A stretch of DNA of 64,000 nucleotides from Halonotius aquaticus (GTDB lineage: Archaea > Halobacteriota > Halobacteria > Halobacteriales > Haloferacaceae). The stretch is from the NCBI RefSeq assembly GCF_003605575.1, contig NZ_QKNY01000013.1, positions 1 through 64,000 of the forward strand, in the 5' to 3' direction. Positions 25,322 to 34,463 of the stretch are shown piece after piece. Positions within the stretch are counted from its first letter, which is position 1, and every line of letters starts with the position of its first letter. Below the pieces are notes generated by a model, which did no database searches, was not told where the DNA came from, and saw nothing but the letters and a program-made list of their open reading frames with translations. Position numbers and translations under genes: made by a program.

Positions 25322-25329
25322 ATTTAAAT
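25322..25329 (+). promoter_or_regulatory. TATA box of pilB
   Basis: ATTTAAAT lies 33-40 nt before the pilB ATG at 25362, between the HD-domain gene and the pilus motor genes. A short leader of about 10 nt is implied. Confidence 0.5.
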
Positions 25330-25361
25330 CGGAAGCGGCGGCCACAGCGGCACAGTGCTCC

Positions 25362-27389
25362 ATGTCGCCCCCCGACCGCCCCGAACCGATCGATGCTGAC
25401 ACGGCACCCCACGACGAGTCGATCGCTGCTGATCTACTGGCTCGCCTGCGTCAGGTCATCCGCGCACTTCGTGGCTCGACGTTCGACCGCCGCCCCTACG
25501 ATCCCGCAGTTGACGACCCGCTGGCGACGTTCTCGGTTCCCGACGGCGAGCAGGAACTTGATCGCTACTGGGTGAACCGACCGTTCGCCTTCGTCGTTAT
25601 CACCGAACACGACGCCGATGGCGACCGATCGTACTACGCCGTTGAGCCGGATCTCGATGCCTTTGAGGTCGACCTGCTTGATCGCGTCCGCCGTGACATC
25701 CGCGCGCCGCTGCTCTACGATGTCGACGACGACGCTAAAAACGAACCACCAGCCAACGTCGCGACCGACGCCAGTGATGAGACGAGGGCCGATCACGACA
25801 TCGGATCGACGGCCACCCCTACTGAGGAACCGAACGACGACAACGATATCGATGCAGCCTTTGGCGGCAAGTCTGCCGACACGGATGGCGACAGTGACGA
25901 TGTAGTCGCTGAGAGCGCTGTTGATCGCGTTGCTGACGGGGGCGACGACGATGCCGACCCCGCCGCCGAGCGACTGCGTACCGAACTTGCCGGGCTGATC
26001 GAGCGATATGGGATCACTGTCGACGCCCGGACATTTCACGCACTGTGGTACTACCTGCACCGCGATTTCCGCGGCTATGGCCGACTTGATCCGTTGGTAC
26101 AGGACGACCGCATCGAGGATATCTCCTGTGATGGCCCTGATCATCCGGTGTTCATCTACCACGAGACCTACACCGACCTCGAAACAAACGTCGCCTTTGA
26201 GTCGGCCGCACTCGACGATTTCGTCGTCCGACTGGCCCAACAAGCCGGCCGCCATATCAGCGTTGGCGACCCACTCATCGAGGCGACGCTGCCGGACGGC
26301 TCGCGGGCGGAGCTCAGCCTCGGCGAGGAGGTCACGCCACACGGCTCGGCGTTTACCATTCGGCAGTACGCCGCCGACCCGCTCACACCGATCGATCTCA
26401 TTGAGCGTGGAACGTTCGACGCTGCGGGGTTGGCCTACTGCTGGCTCTGTATCGAGCACAAGAAGAGTCTGCTGGTGGCTGGTGGCACCGCCGCGGGCAA
26501 AACCACCACGCTGAACGCGCTATCGATGTTCGTGCCGCCAGGTGCAAAGGTCGTCACCATCGAGGACACCCGCGAGCTCACCCTCGCTCACGACAACTGG
26601 CTGGCGGCGGTCACCCGAGAGCAACTAACCGAGGGTGCCGCCATCGATATGTATGACCTCCTGCGGTCGGCCCTCCGACATCGTCCGGAGTACCTCTTGG
26701 TCGGCGAGGTACGCGGCGAGGAGGCCGAAACGCTGTTCCAGGCGATGAACACCGGCCACACGACGCTGTCGACGATTCACGCCGACTCCATCGAGACCGC
26801 TGTCACTCGGCTGGAAAACGAGCCGATCGGCCTCCCGCGGACGATGGTCGAGTCACTGGATCTGTGTGCCGTCCAAACCCAGCGACGCCTTGGGGGCCAG
26901 CGTGTCCGGCGGGTCGACGGGATCAGCGAGATTCGCGGCATCGACGACCGGACGGGCGATCTCGATTACGCTGAACCCGTCTCGTGGCAGCCCCAAAGCG
27001 ACAGTTTCAGCCGATCACATAGCGAGGTGTTGGAATCGATTCGGGCCGAACGCGGCTGGGATCCCGGCGATCTGCAAGCGGAGCTTGCTGCTCGCGAACA
27101 GTTCCTCAACACGCTGTTGGAGCGTGGGGTGACCGACTACCGCGAGTTCACCGCACACCTCCGCGCCTACGACGCCGACGCTGTTGACGGCGATCACCAG
27201 GCTGACCAGACAGTGTCCGCGATGACGACCGACAGCCAATCCGAATCCGTGTCGCCGCCGGGTGGGTCCGCTGATGATGGCTCGTCGTCGACCGGAACTG
27301 CTGCTCATGGATCGGTATCGGACGATGACACCGTCGACCAGCGCACCGACGCTGTCTCGACGATCACGGAGATTTTATCATATCGATGA
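25362..27389 (+). CDS. Type IV pilus/secretion motor ATPase (PilB-type)
   Basis: 675 aa. Residues about 1-210 are a poorly conserved acidic region, then comes the T2SS/T4P ATPase: N-domain (about 215-360), Walker A GGTAAGKT (374-381), the Asp box with VVTIEDTRELTL, Walker B YLLVGEVRGEE and the His box NTGHTTLSTIHADS. The last 60 residues are disordered and acidic. It powers pilin assembly at the inner face of the membrane. The stop overlaps the PilC gene by 4 nt. The long acidic N-terminus fits haloarchaeal PilB better than ArlI. Confidence 0.92.
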   Translation: MSPPDRPEPIDADTAPHDESIAADLLARLRQVIRALRGSTFDRRPYDPAVDDPLATFSVPDGEQELDRYWVNRPFAFVVITEHDADGDRSYYAVEPDLDAFEVDLLDRVRRDIRAPLLYDVDDDAKNEPPANVATDASDETRADHDIGSTATPTEEPNDDNDIDAAFGGKSADTDGDSDDVVAESAVDRVADGGDDDADPAAERLRTELAGLIERYGITVDARTFHALWYYLHRDFRGYGRLDPLVQDDRIEDISCDGPDHPVFIYHETYTDLETNVAFESAALDDFVVRLAQQAGRHISVGDPLIEATLPDGSRAELSLGEEVTPHGSAFTIRQYAADPLTPIDLIERGTFDAAGLAYCWLCIEHKKSLLVAGGTAAGKTTTLNALSMFVPPGAKVVTIEDTRELTLAHDNWLAAVTREQLTEGAAIDMYDLLRSALRHRPEYLLVGEVRGEEAETLFQAMNTGHTTLSTIHADSIETAVTRLENEPIGLPRTMVESLDLCAVQTQRRLGGQRVRRVDGISEIRGIDDRTGDLDYAEPVSWQPQSDSFSRSHSEVLESIRAERGWDPGDLQAELAAREQFLNTLLERGVTDYREFTAHLRAYDADAVDGDHQADQTVSAMTTDSQSESVSPPGGSADDGSSSTGTAAHGSVSDDDTVDQRTDAVSTITEILSYR

Positions 27390-29437
27390 TGTTTCCTACC
27401 CGATTGATCGACTATCACCGCTGGCTCCGCCGTATTGCGACCATCCGATCGATCGGGGCTCGACTGCGCTGTGGCGTTGATGCCATCGCACTCGCGTGGT
27501 GTCGTCCGCTGGTTCCGGCGTCTGGCCGGCGTGAGCGCAACACACAGCTGGCTGCGATCCATGCTGCCGACCCACCTGAGCTTATCGCCGCCCGAACCGT
27601 ACTGTCCGCTATCATTGCCGGCGTCGCTGCCGGAGTGTTCACATTCGTGACGATCCTCCATCTCCGAGCCGAGCCCGCAGTGGTGACACAGCTCACTAGC
27701 CGAATCGGCATCGATACACTCACGCTTTCACCGGCACCGGCGGCCGTTTTCGCGGCTGGCTGTAGCACTCTCGTCGCCGTCGCAGTCACAGCAGCGACCT
27801 ACCGATTTCGGTGGGTGCTGATTGATCGTCGCGTGACCGCCCGCGAGCGACGGATCGACCGGACGCTGCCGCGGGCTGTCGCGTGCATGTACGCACTCGC
27901 CCGAAGTGGGATGCCGTTGCCGGCGGTGTTGCGGACGGTGGCTGCCCACCGGAACGTCTACGGCGATACTGCCGTCGCCATCGGTGTGACCGTCCGTGAG
28001 ATCGATCAGTTTGGGGCAGACGTGATCACCGCGCTTGCGTCGACCAGTGACCGTACACCCTCGACTGAGTTCGCGGAGTTCGCCTCGGATCTCGCCGCGG
28101 CTGTCGACAGCGGGCAACCGATCGACGACTACCTCCAACAACAGCATGAGCGATACCGTGAGGCTGCCGTGGACAGCCAGCAGGGCTTTCTCGATCGGCT
28201 TTCGACCGCCGCCGAGGGCTATGTGACAGGGTTGGTCGTCGGGCCACTGTTTGTGGTAACGACGCTGACAGTCGTTGGTTTGGTTGTCACAGACACACTC
28301 CCGGTGTTGCGCGTGGTCGTCTTCGGCCTTCTTCCGATCGGGACAGGTGGCGTTCTTCTTGGGCTTGATCGGCTGCTTGCAAGCCACCGGTTCCCCGTCG
28401 CGACACACAGCGACGGGCAGCCTTCCTACCGATCTGTCGCCCCTCCTGGTGATCACGCCACTATCCAGCCGACGGCCTCCTCCCGGGACTGGAGCTCCCA
28501 GCGATCGATGCTTCGGATCGCGGATCGACTGTCGCGGTGCCGGCGCTGGCTGCGGCGGCCAATCGCAACGCTCGCTGCTAATCCGTGGGTGACGCTGCTG
28601 GTGACTGTACCACTCGGGGTGGGGTGGATTCGCCTCGCCATCGAGCCATCGCGGCTCTCGATGGCGACGCTCTCACCAGCCACCCGCCCGCTTTCGATCG
28701 CACTGGTCGGCATCTGTAGCAGCTACGCGGTCGCCTACGAGGTTGGTGCCGCCCGCCGTCGCCGGCTCGCGGCCGCAGTCCCGGTGTTTCTCGACCGGCT
28801 CGCCAGCGTCAACGAGGCTGGTCTTTCGGTCGTCGATGGCCTCGACCGGGTGGCCGACGGTGACCTCGGCGCGCTCTCGGCGCCGCTTGCTCGGGTTCGA
28901 CGTGATGTTCGGTGGGGAGCTGACGTGACAAACGCGTTCCGGCGGCTGGCCTCCCGTGTTCGATCACCGCCAGTCACCGGTGCTGTCGCGTTGGTCACCA
29001 ACGCCCTCCGCGCCAGCAACCGGATCGGCCCTGTCGCTGCCATCGCCGCTGCGGAACTCCGGGCCAGCCAACGACTCGCCGCTCGTCGCCGACGGGCGAT
29101 GGCAACGTATCTTGTCGTGATCTACGTCGCCTTCCTGGTTTTTCTCGGGATCATCGCCGCTCTGTCGGCGTCGTTTTTCCCCGCAGTCGAGGCCGCTGCC
29201 ACCGGGCCGATCGGCGGGCTGTCGACCACTGGCGTTCCCAGAACCGGCATGGCTCGTGTTGGCGGTGTCACGCCTGCCGTCGGTGCGTATGAGACGCTCC
29301 TCATGCAGGTCACGATGATTCAAGCGATCTGTTCCGGGCTGGTCGCTGGTCGGCTCGGTGAAGGCGCGCTGCGAGCCGGCATCAAACATGTCGCGGTGCT
29401 GTTGGCGATCTCGCAGGTCGCTTGGTGGTTCATCTGA
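27386..29437 (+). CDS. Pilus platform membrane protein (PilC/TadC-type)
   Basis: 683 aa with two T2SSF domains. Each has a cytoplasmic helical bundle (for example LPRAVACMYALARSGMPLPA and VPVFLDRLASVNEAGLSVVD) followed by transmembrane helix pairs; about seven to nine helices in total. It anchors the ATPase and converts its motion to pilin extraction. An ATGATG start overlaps the pilB stop, so the two are coupled. The protein ends in a hydrophobic helix. Confidence 0.92.
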   Translation: MMFPTRLIDYHRWLRRIATIRSIGARLRCGVDAIALAWCRPLVPASGRRERNTQLAAIHAADPPELIAARTVLSAIIAGVAAGVFTFVTILHLRAEPAVVTQLTSRIGIDTLTLSPAPAAVFAAGCSTLVAVAVTAATYRFRWVLIDRRVTARERRIDRTLPRAVACMYALARSGMPLPAVLRTVAAHRNVYGDTAVAIGVTVREIDQFGADVITALASTSDRTPSTEFAEFASDLAAAVDSGQPIDDYLQQQHERYREAAVDSQQGFLDRLSTAAEGYVTGLVVGPLFVVTTLTVVGLVVTDTLPVLRVVVFGLLPIGTGGVLLGLDRLLASHRFPVATHSDGQPSYRSVAPPGDHATIQPTASSRDWSSQRSMLRIADRLSRCRRWLRRPIATLAANPWVTLLVTVPLGVGWIRLAIEPSRLSMATLSPATRPLSIALVGICSSYAVAYEVGAARRRRLAAAVPVFLDRLASVNEAGLSVVDGLDRVADGDLGALSAPLARVRRDVRWGADVTNAFRRLASRVRSPPVTGAVALVTNALRASNRIGPVAAIAAAELRASQRLAARRRRAMATYLVVIYVAFLVFLGIIAALSASFFPAVEAAATGPIGGLSTTGVPRTGMARVGGVTPAVGAYETLLMQVTMIQAICSGLVAGRLGEGALRAGIKHVAVLLAISQVAWWFI

Positions 29438-29474
29438 GTTGGGTGCCTGATCCGGGTACCGCTGGCCTGACGCG

Positions 29475-29951
29475 CTACAGCGTGGTGAGCAACACTCCAC
29501 CCAGTAGGATGGCGATCCCGAGTACAACCTTGGTGATCGCTGTGGCTGTCTGCGGATCGGCGATGAGAAACGAATGTGTCGGATCATCCGGATCGTAGTA
29601 GACGGTTGTTTGCGTGCCTGGCTCGTAGTCGGCGATCGCTGTCTCGGCGGCGGCTTCTGTCCCGAACAGTTTGGCAAAACGGCTCTTCCCGGGATAGACG
29701 GTGCTGCCGTCGCGTCGTTCTGTCGGTGTCCGGTACTCGTAGTCGACGACAGGTACATAGTCGTGTGAGCCAGCGGATCCCCTGACCACCTGTATTTCCG
29801 ACTGGTGTATCGTCCCGGTTGTCTCGACGGCTCGCCGATTGATCGCCCGCAACTGCCGGTATCGCCGCAGGCCGATCCCGGTGAGCACCACGCCGCCACC
29901 AACGGCGATGATGGCGAGGATATCAACCAGCCCGAGGCTTGCACTACTCAT
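29475..29951 (-). CDS. DUF3592-like membrane protein
   Basis: 158 aa. An N-terminal helix (LAIIAVGGGVVLTGIGL) is followed by an extracytoplasmic or cytoplasmic beta-rich domain with TTGTIHQSEIQ, VVDYEYRT, YPGKSRFAKLFGTEAAAE and the DUF3592 hallmark TTVYYDPDDPTHSFL, and then a C-terminal helix. Function unknown in all relatives. It is convergent with pilC and divergent from the archaellin-type gene. A TTTTTAAG box about 25-30 nt upstream suggests a leaderless transcript. Confidence 0.8.
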   Translation of the reverse strand: MSSASLGLVDILAIIAVGGGVVLTGIGLRRYRQLRAINRRAVETTGTIHQSEIQVVRGSAGSHDYVPVVDYEYRTPTERRDGSTVYPGKSRFAKLFGTEAAAETAIADYEPGTQTTVYYDPDDPTHSFLIADPQTATAITKVVLGIAILLGGVLLTTL

Positions 29952-30063
29952 ACCACATCTAGACCATCAGACTACTTAAAAACCGGATCGCACACTGGTG
30001 ACACCGGTTGCAGGATCGGCGGAGCGGCCCCACAGCGCCAGGTGCGCTCGTGGCACACGTACA

Positions 30064-30071
30064 CTTATATT
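30064..30071 (+). promoter_or_regulatory. TATA box of the archaellin-type pilin gene
   Basis: CTTATATT lies 33-40 nt before the ATG at 30104 in an AT-rich stretch. A leader of about 10 nt is implied. Confidence 0.45.
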
Positions 30072-30103
30072 ACTGCAATCACAATGTTGAAATAGCGGTT
30101 ACC

Positions 30104-30691
30104 ATGTTCAGCACTGGCTCGCGCGGACAAGTAGGGACAGGTACACTCATCGTCTTCATCTCGGTGGTGCTCGTCGCGGGGGCAGCCGCCGGGGTCGTCA
30201 CCAACACAGCGGGGTTTCTGCAGTTCCAATCCGAGGAGACGAGTGAGAGCAGTACAGCGGAGGTCAGCGACCGGCTTGAGGTCGCATACTCGATCGGCGT
30301 CGTCGACAGCGACAGCGCTGAGACTGAGCTCCAACAGCTGGAGCTCATCGTCGGGCCAGCCCCCGATGCAACAGCGATCGATCTCGACAACACGACGGTG
30401 CAGTTCCAGAGCCCTGATCGAGCGACAACCCTCGTCAGCGACGGTGCTACCGGCACCGGGCCAACGTTCCGCGTTGAACCGCTCCAAGGGGACACCGACG
30501 ACAATGTCCTCAGCGATCCGGGCGATCGATCAAAGCTCGTCATCCCGCTTGATGGCGATACGACAGCGTTAGAACCGCTTCGGCGAGGCGAGGAGGTCGC
30601 CGTCACGCTGACAACCCCGAGCGGTGCCACAACCCACGTCCAGCACACGGTTCCGCCGGCTGATCCCAACGACAGAGCGGTCAAACTCTGA
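30104..30691 (+). CDS. Archaellin-type pilin
   Basis: 195 aa. The N-terminus MFSTGSRG then QVGTGTLIVFISVVLVAG is a class III signal peptide: a short polar leader, cleavage expected after G8 by the prepilin peptidase, and the hydrophobic assembly helix ending TNTAGFLQ, as in haloarchaeal archaellins. The rest is a beta-rich domain with SDRLEVAYSIG near residue 50. The ATG at 30104 is the only start giving this leader. It lies downstream of pilBC with only the DUF3592 gene between. It may be a filament subunit for that motor or a stray archaellin. Confidence 0.85.
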   Translation: MFSTGSRGQVGTGTLIVFISVVLVAGAAAGVVTNTAGFLQFQSEETSESSTAEVSDRLEVAYSIGVVDSDSAETELQQLELIVGPAPDATAIDLDNTTVQFQSPDRATTLVSDGATGTGPTFRVEPLQGDTDDNVLSDPGDRSKLVIPLDGDTTALEPLRRGEEVAVTLTTPSGATTHVQHTVPPADPNDRAVKL

Positions 30692-30757
30692 GTGGATCTG
30701 CTTCGTCGCTTTCACAGCCCCGGCGTTGCTGACGGGCACAGAACCCCTGTGCGGCGG

Positions 30758-31549
30758 TCAGTCGTCGCCTGCCGTGACCGTCGCCAGTCGCTCACCCAGC
30801 ACCTGCCGTACCGCACCGATATCGTCGCCGATGCGGACGATCTGAAATCCGTCGTCGACGGCGTCGGCCGCAGCCGCCGGATCGTTGAGGATTCGCCCTG
30901 CGGGGACGCCGGCATCGAGACAGGCGTCCAGCGTGTTGTCGATGCCCTCCGCAATCGCGTCGGGATGCTTCGCGAGCGGGTCGCCGCCGGACATCGACAT
31001 ATCCATATCCGCCGGGCCGAGGAACGCGAAGCCGAGCTGCGGAACCGAGAGAATCGACTCAAGACTGTCGAGGGCGCGTTCGTTTTCGATCATCGTACCG
31101 ACGAGGACGTCCTCGTCAGCGTCGCCAACGTGGCTGTCGGCGTAGCCGGCCCACCGGCTGCCGCGGCCGATGCCGACGCCGCGGTCGCCGACTTCGCCAT
31201 CGTAGGAGAAGTAGGCAGCCTCGACGGCTGGCCGAAGTTCATCGGCTGTTTCGATCCGCGGGATCAACACGGTTCGAACGCCGGCGTCGACGACCTTGCG
31301 GACGATGGAGGGCTCGGGCATCGGAATCCGCACGAGCAGTTCGATGTCGACCACGTCGGCGGCCCGCGTGAGTTCTTCAAGCGCGGTGCTGTCGTACGGG
31401 CTCGGCCCGCCGTGTTCGAGATCCAGCCAGACGAAATCGAGGCCAAGATCACCGAAGATCTCGATCATCGTCGGCGAAAAGGTCGCTGCGCTCGCCCCGA
31501 AGACCGCCTCGTCGTTCTCGACGGCGCGACGGATCGCGTTGTGTGTCAT
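30758..31549 (-). CDS. HpcH/HpaI-family aldolase
   Basis: 263 aa. The TIM-barrel class II aldolase pattern includes DFVWLDLEHGG near the N-terminus, LVRIPMPEP, VLIPRIETADEL with the metal-binding Glu, and AFLGPADMDMSM with the metal-binding Asp. Family members cleave 2-keto-3-deoxy acids to pyruvate plus an aldehyde. Its ATG overlaps the stop of the 2-hydroxyacid dehydrogenase gene, so both likely act on the same sugar-acid or hydroxyacid route. The exact substrate is unknown. Confidence 0.88.
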   Translation of the reverse strand: MTHNAIRRAVENDEAVFGASAATFSPTMIEIFGDLGLDFVWLDLEHGGPSPYDSTALEELTRAADVVDIELLVRIPMPEPSIVRKVVDAGVRTVLIPRIETADELRPAVEAAYFSYDGEVGDRGVGIGRGSRWAGYADSHVGDADEDVLVGTMIENERALDSLESILSVPQLGFAFLGPADMDMSMSGGDPLAKHPDAIAEGIDNTLDACLDAGVPAGRILNDPAAAADAVDDGFQIVRIGDDIGAVRQVLGERLATVTAGDD

Positions 31550-32517
31550 TGGATCGCCCCCTCGATTGCCTCACGGTTAACCGTTGGTTCGGGAATACCA
31601 CCCTCATAGACCGTTCGGACATTGGCGGCCGCGCCCTCGCTCATCCGTCGGAGGGCTTCGACGGTGACCCCACCGATATGTGGCGTCAACAGGACGCTGT
31701 CGTGTGCACACAGGGGGTGGTCAGCCCCCGGCGGTTCGTTCTGGAACGTATCGAGGCCAGCCCCGCCGATGGCGTTGCGGTCAAGCGCCTCAACCAGTGC
31801 GTCCTCGTCGATGACGCCGCCACGGGCTGTGTTGATGACGACGCCGGTTTCGCCGAGGGCGTCGAGTTGCTCGGCCGAGACCGCATTGCGGGTGCCGTCG
31901 GTCAGTGGGACGTGGAGGCTGACAGCGTCAGAGCGTTCGAACAGTTCGGTCAGCGTTGTGACGCGGACGACGCCGTCGCGGATCGACTCGTCGTGATGTG
32001 GGTCGTAGGTGATGATATCGAGCCCGATCCCTTCGGCCAATCGGGCGGTCTCTCTGGCGATCGACCCAAAGCCCATCAACCCGAGGGTGTCGCCGTCGAG
32101 TTCGTGGCCGCGGTAGGTGTTGCGCTCCCAGCCGCCAGCGCGAACGTGTTTGTCGGCTGTATGGAGGTTTCGCTGGACGCCGAACAGCAGCGCGATGGCG
32201 TGTTCGGCAACCGAGCGGGCGTTGACGCCGGGAGTGTTGCAGACGACGATGTCGCGGTCGCTGGCGGCGTCGATATCGACGTTATCGAGGCCGGTGCCGT
32301 GTTTGGCGATCACCTTCAGTCGGTCGGCACGGTCAAGCACGTCAGCGTCGATGGGTGCGACACGGACGATCACCGCATCATAGCGGTCGATATCAGCCAT
32401 GGCGTCGTCGACGCTCTCGTACTCGTCCATCCCGGTACACTCAGCAAAATCGCTGATTGCAGCCGGGCCTGCTGGATCGATCGCCGGCGGCAACAATACG
32501 TGCCACGAGTCTGTCAT
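31546..32517 (-). CDS. D-isomer-specific 2-hydroxyacid dehydrogenase (SerA/GyaR-like)
   Basis: 323 aa. The NAD-binding Rossmann motif is LGLMGFGSIARETARL. The catalytic Arg is in INTARGGVIDEDAL, the Glu in DTFQNEPP and the His in LTPHIGG. Family members reduce 2-keto acids such as glyoxylate, hydroxypyruvate or 3-phosphohydroxypyruvate; the ACT domain of serine-pathway enzymes is absent. It is the first gene of a two-gene operon with the aldolase, overlapping by 4 nt, which argues against serine synthesis and for keto-acid metabolism. Confidence 0.9.
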   Translation of the reverse strand: MTDSWHVLLPPAIDPAGPAAISDFAECTGMDEYESVDDAMADIDRYDAVIVRVAPIDADVLDRADRLKVIAKHGTGLDNVDIDAASDRDIVVCNTPGVNARSVAEHAIALLFGVQRNLHTADKHVRAGGWERNTYRGHELDGDTLGLMGFGSIARETARLAEGIGLDIITYDPHHDESIRDGVVRVTTLTELFERSDAVSLHVPLTDGTRNAVSAEQLDALGETGVVINTARGGVIDEDALVEALDRNAIGGAGLDTFQNEPPGADHPLCAHDSVLLTPHIGGVTVEALRRMSEGAAANVRTVYEGGIPEPTVNREAIEGAIQ

Positions 32518-32606
32518 AGCGGCTGTTCAACGCGAAGGTGGAAAAGTATACCCTGTTTGTGACCCCGTGTCGAGAGATTTACGGGCACGGCCCCTGAGGG
32601 TGTAGT

Positions 32607-32744
32607 ATGGCACTTGGCCCACTGACAACGCTGATCAATCTTGTTGGGCCGTTTGTGATCCCCGTTGTGCTCTTTGGTGGTGGGCTTATCGGTTATCTCG
32701 TGTTGCGATGGCTGTTTCAGCGACTGGACAGCGACACGGTGTGA
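32607..32744 (+). CDS. 45-residue membrane microprotein
   Basis: The protein begins MALGPLTTLINLVGPFVIP and contains one long or two short hydrophobic segments (VGPFVIPVVLFGGGLIGYLVLRWLF) ending in a polar QRLDSDTV. It lies between the divergent dehydrogenase gene and aIF1A. No function is recognised. Compact DNA, a clean start and a coherent membrane topology support coding. Confidence 0.5.
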   Translation: MALGPLTTLINLVGPFVIPVVLFGGGLIGYLVLRWLFQRLDSDTV

Positions 32745-32817
32745 GGCTGTCACCAACGTGCATGCCTGCGGCGGGAAGATGCCACGATTTAACTGGCTTC
32801 GGAGCCCCTAGAAGGGT

Positions 32818-33102
32818 GTGTCAGAAGAATCAGGGCGGAACGACCTCCGGATGCCCGACGAAAACGAGATGTTCGCGGTCGTCACCGATATGCTCGGTGG
32901 GGGCCGCGTTCGGCTGCGCTGCAACGACGGTAAAGAGCGGATGGGCCGCATCCCCGGCCGGATGCGGTTCCGCACGTGGATCAACGAGGACGACATCGTC
33001 CTCATCGAACCGTGGGATTGGCAAGACGAAAAGGCCGACGTGGAGTGGCGCTACGACAGCCAAGACGCCGACCAACTCCGCCGCGAAGGCCACATCGACT
33101 AA
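32818..33102 (+). CDS. eif1a: Translation initiation factor aIF1A
   Basis: 94 aa with a GTG start. The S1/OB-fold core reads [18 protein letters not shown], then [18 protein letters not shown] and [19 protein letters not shown], which is a textbook aIF1A. It binds the ribosomal A site during initiation. The first 15 residues are acidic and disordered. The gene is monocistronic, with 295 nt before the next gene. Confidence 0.96.
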   Translation: MSEESGRNDLRMPDENEMFAVVTDMLGGGRVRLRCNDGKERMGRIPGRMRFRTWINEDDIVLIEPWDWQDEKADVEWRYDSQDADQLRREGHID

Positions 33103-33397
33103 CACCACAGATTTTCCCGCCCGTCAGCGATCGTTGCCAGCGTCGCTGAGCACCGACTGCGGCGTCACCCTCGCTGTATAGCGACGCACTGCGTTCTTCA
33201 GCTGACCCGCGGGGTCGCTCGCGATTGTGGCTCTCTCATCGACCTTTGGGTCTGTAGTGACGATTACTAGAGGGTGAGGCTTACAGCAGGGAACGATCAC
33301 GACGGGGTATGCAGTTGTACGACTCACTGTCCAGTACCATGCACGTCGGCGTGCAGCCACACCACCCGCCAGTTGACCGTCAGCGTCGCTAGTTGGT

Positions 33398-34426
33398 ATG
33401 GACGAGTCCACTGACGTCCCCGAGTCGACATCGATCCCCCCGGACGCGCTCCCGGTTCCTGTCGTCGGCGTCGACGATCAAGCCGCCGAGGCCACCATCA
33501 CGACCGGTAACGACGCCTTCGAAGCAACCTTTGGTGACGCCGTCGGCACGCCAGCTACCGCGTGGGTTGCCAACCACGTTGCGTCGACAGCGGCTGACAC
33601 CGAGGCGGCCGTGGCTGTCCTCCGGGGTGATCGCGACACCAGTACCACCCTTCGGCTCACACCGCCGGGCGACACTGAGCCGACCTGCTACCGACTCCAG
33701 CCGATCGAGGTGTCGGCCGACCGACCGGTGTACACGCTGTTGACCCCCGCTGACTCGTCGTGTACGGTCAAGGTTGACCGGCTGGCCAGCGTCATCAGCC
33801 ACGACCTCCGAAACCCGCTGGATGTCGCCGACGCCCATCTCCAGGCCGCTCGTGAGACGGGCAACCCCGAACATTTCGAGCAGTTGGCTGCGGCGCACGA
33901 CCGCATGGAACGCATCATTCAGGACGTGCTCACGCTCGCCCGCGGCGAAGACGCCCTCGCCCCGGTCGCTGGCGTCGATCTCGGGGCTGTCGCCGTCGAC
34001 GCATGGGCGACCGTTGATACCGAGACCGCGTCGCTGTCGGTCGTCGATGACCTGCCGACGCTTGCGGCCGACCGCGACCGCCTCCAACGACTGTTTGAAA
34101 ATCTGTTTCGCAACAGTGTGGAACACGGGTCAACGACCACCCGATCGCAGTCCAGCGATGACACCAACGACGCCCTTACCGTCACTGTCGGCCGCGATGG
34201 TGACGGGTTCTTTGTCGCCGACGATGGGGTCGGGATTCCGGTCGCCGACCGCCAGCAGGTCTTTGACTCCGGCTATGTCCGCGACGATAGCGGCCGCACC
34301 ACCGGGCTGGGGCTGACGATCGTCGAGGAGATCGCCGACGCCCACGAGTGGGAGATCTCACTGACCGAGAGCGACGCCGGCGGTGCGCGCTTCGAGTTCC
34401 ATCCACGTGAGCCGTCAACCACATGA
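33398..34426 (+). CDS. Soluble sensor histidine kinase
   Basis: 342 aa. An N-terminal PAS-like region (about 20-110) is followed by the HisKA helix with H135 in SHDLRNPLDV, then the HATPase with N box LFENLFRNSVEH, G1 FFVADDGVGIPV, and G2 TTGLGLTIVEE. No membrane helix is found. It autophosphorylates on H135 and passes the phosphate to a response regulator; the HalX gene 1.7 kb downstream is a candidate partner. It is related to the kinase at 59609-61099. Confidence 0.92.
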   Translation: MDESTDVPESTSIPPDALPVPVVGVDDQAAEATITTGNDAFEATFGDAVGTPATAWVANHVASTAADTEAAVAVLRGDRDTSTTLRLTPPGDTEPTCYRLQPIEVSADRPVYTLLTPADSSCTVKVDRLASVISHDLRNPLDVADAHLQAARETGNPEHFEQLAAAHDRMERIIQDVLTLARGEDALAPVAGVDLGAVAVDAWATVDTETASLSVVDDLPTLAADRDRLQRLFENLFRNSVEHGSTTTRSQSSDDTNDALTVTVGRDGDGFFVADDGVGIPVADRQQVFDSGYVRDDSGRTTGLGLTIVEEIADAHEWEISLTESDAGGARFEFHPREPSTT

Positions 34427-34463
34427 GCCTACACGTTGTACAGCCGACAGCCCCCGCGTCCGT

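Noticed and set aside
33340-33355. TGCACG/CGTGCA inverted repeat before the histidine kinase gene
   Set aside because: Short and CG-rich; such repeats are expected by chance in this composition, and no TATA box is associated with it.
33124-33411. 95-residue minus-strand open frame between aIF1A and the histidine kinase gene
   Set aside because: It overlaps the kinase start, has no recognisable domain, an atypical composition for a haloarchaeal protein, and no promoter or ribosome binding site before its start.
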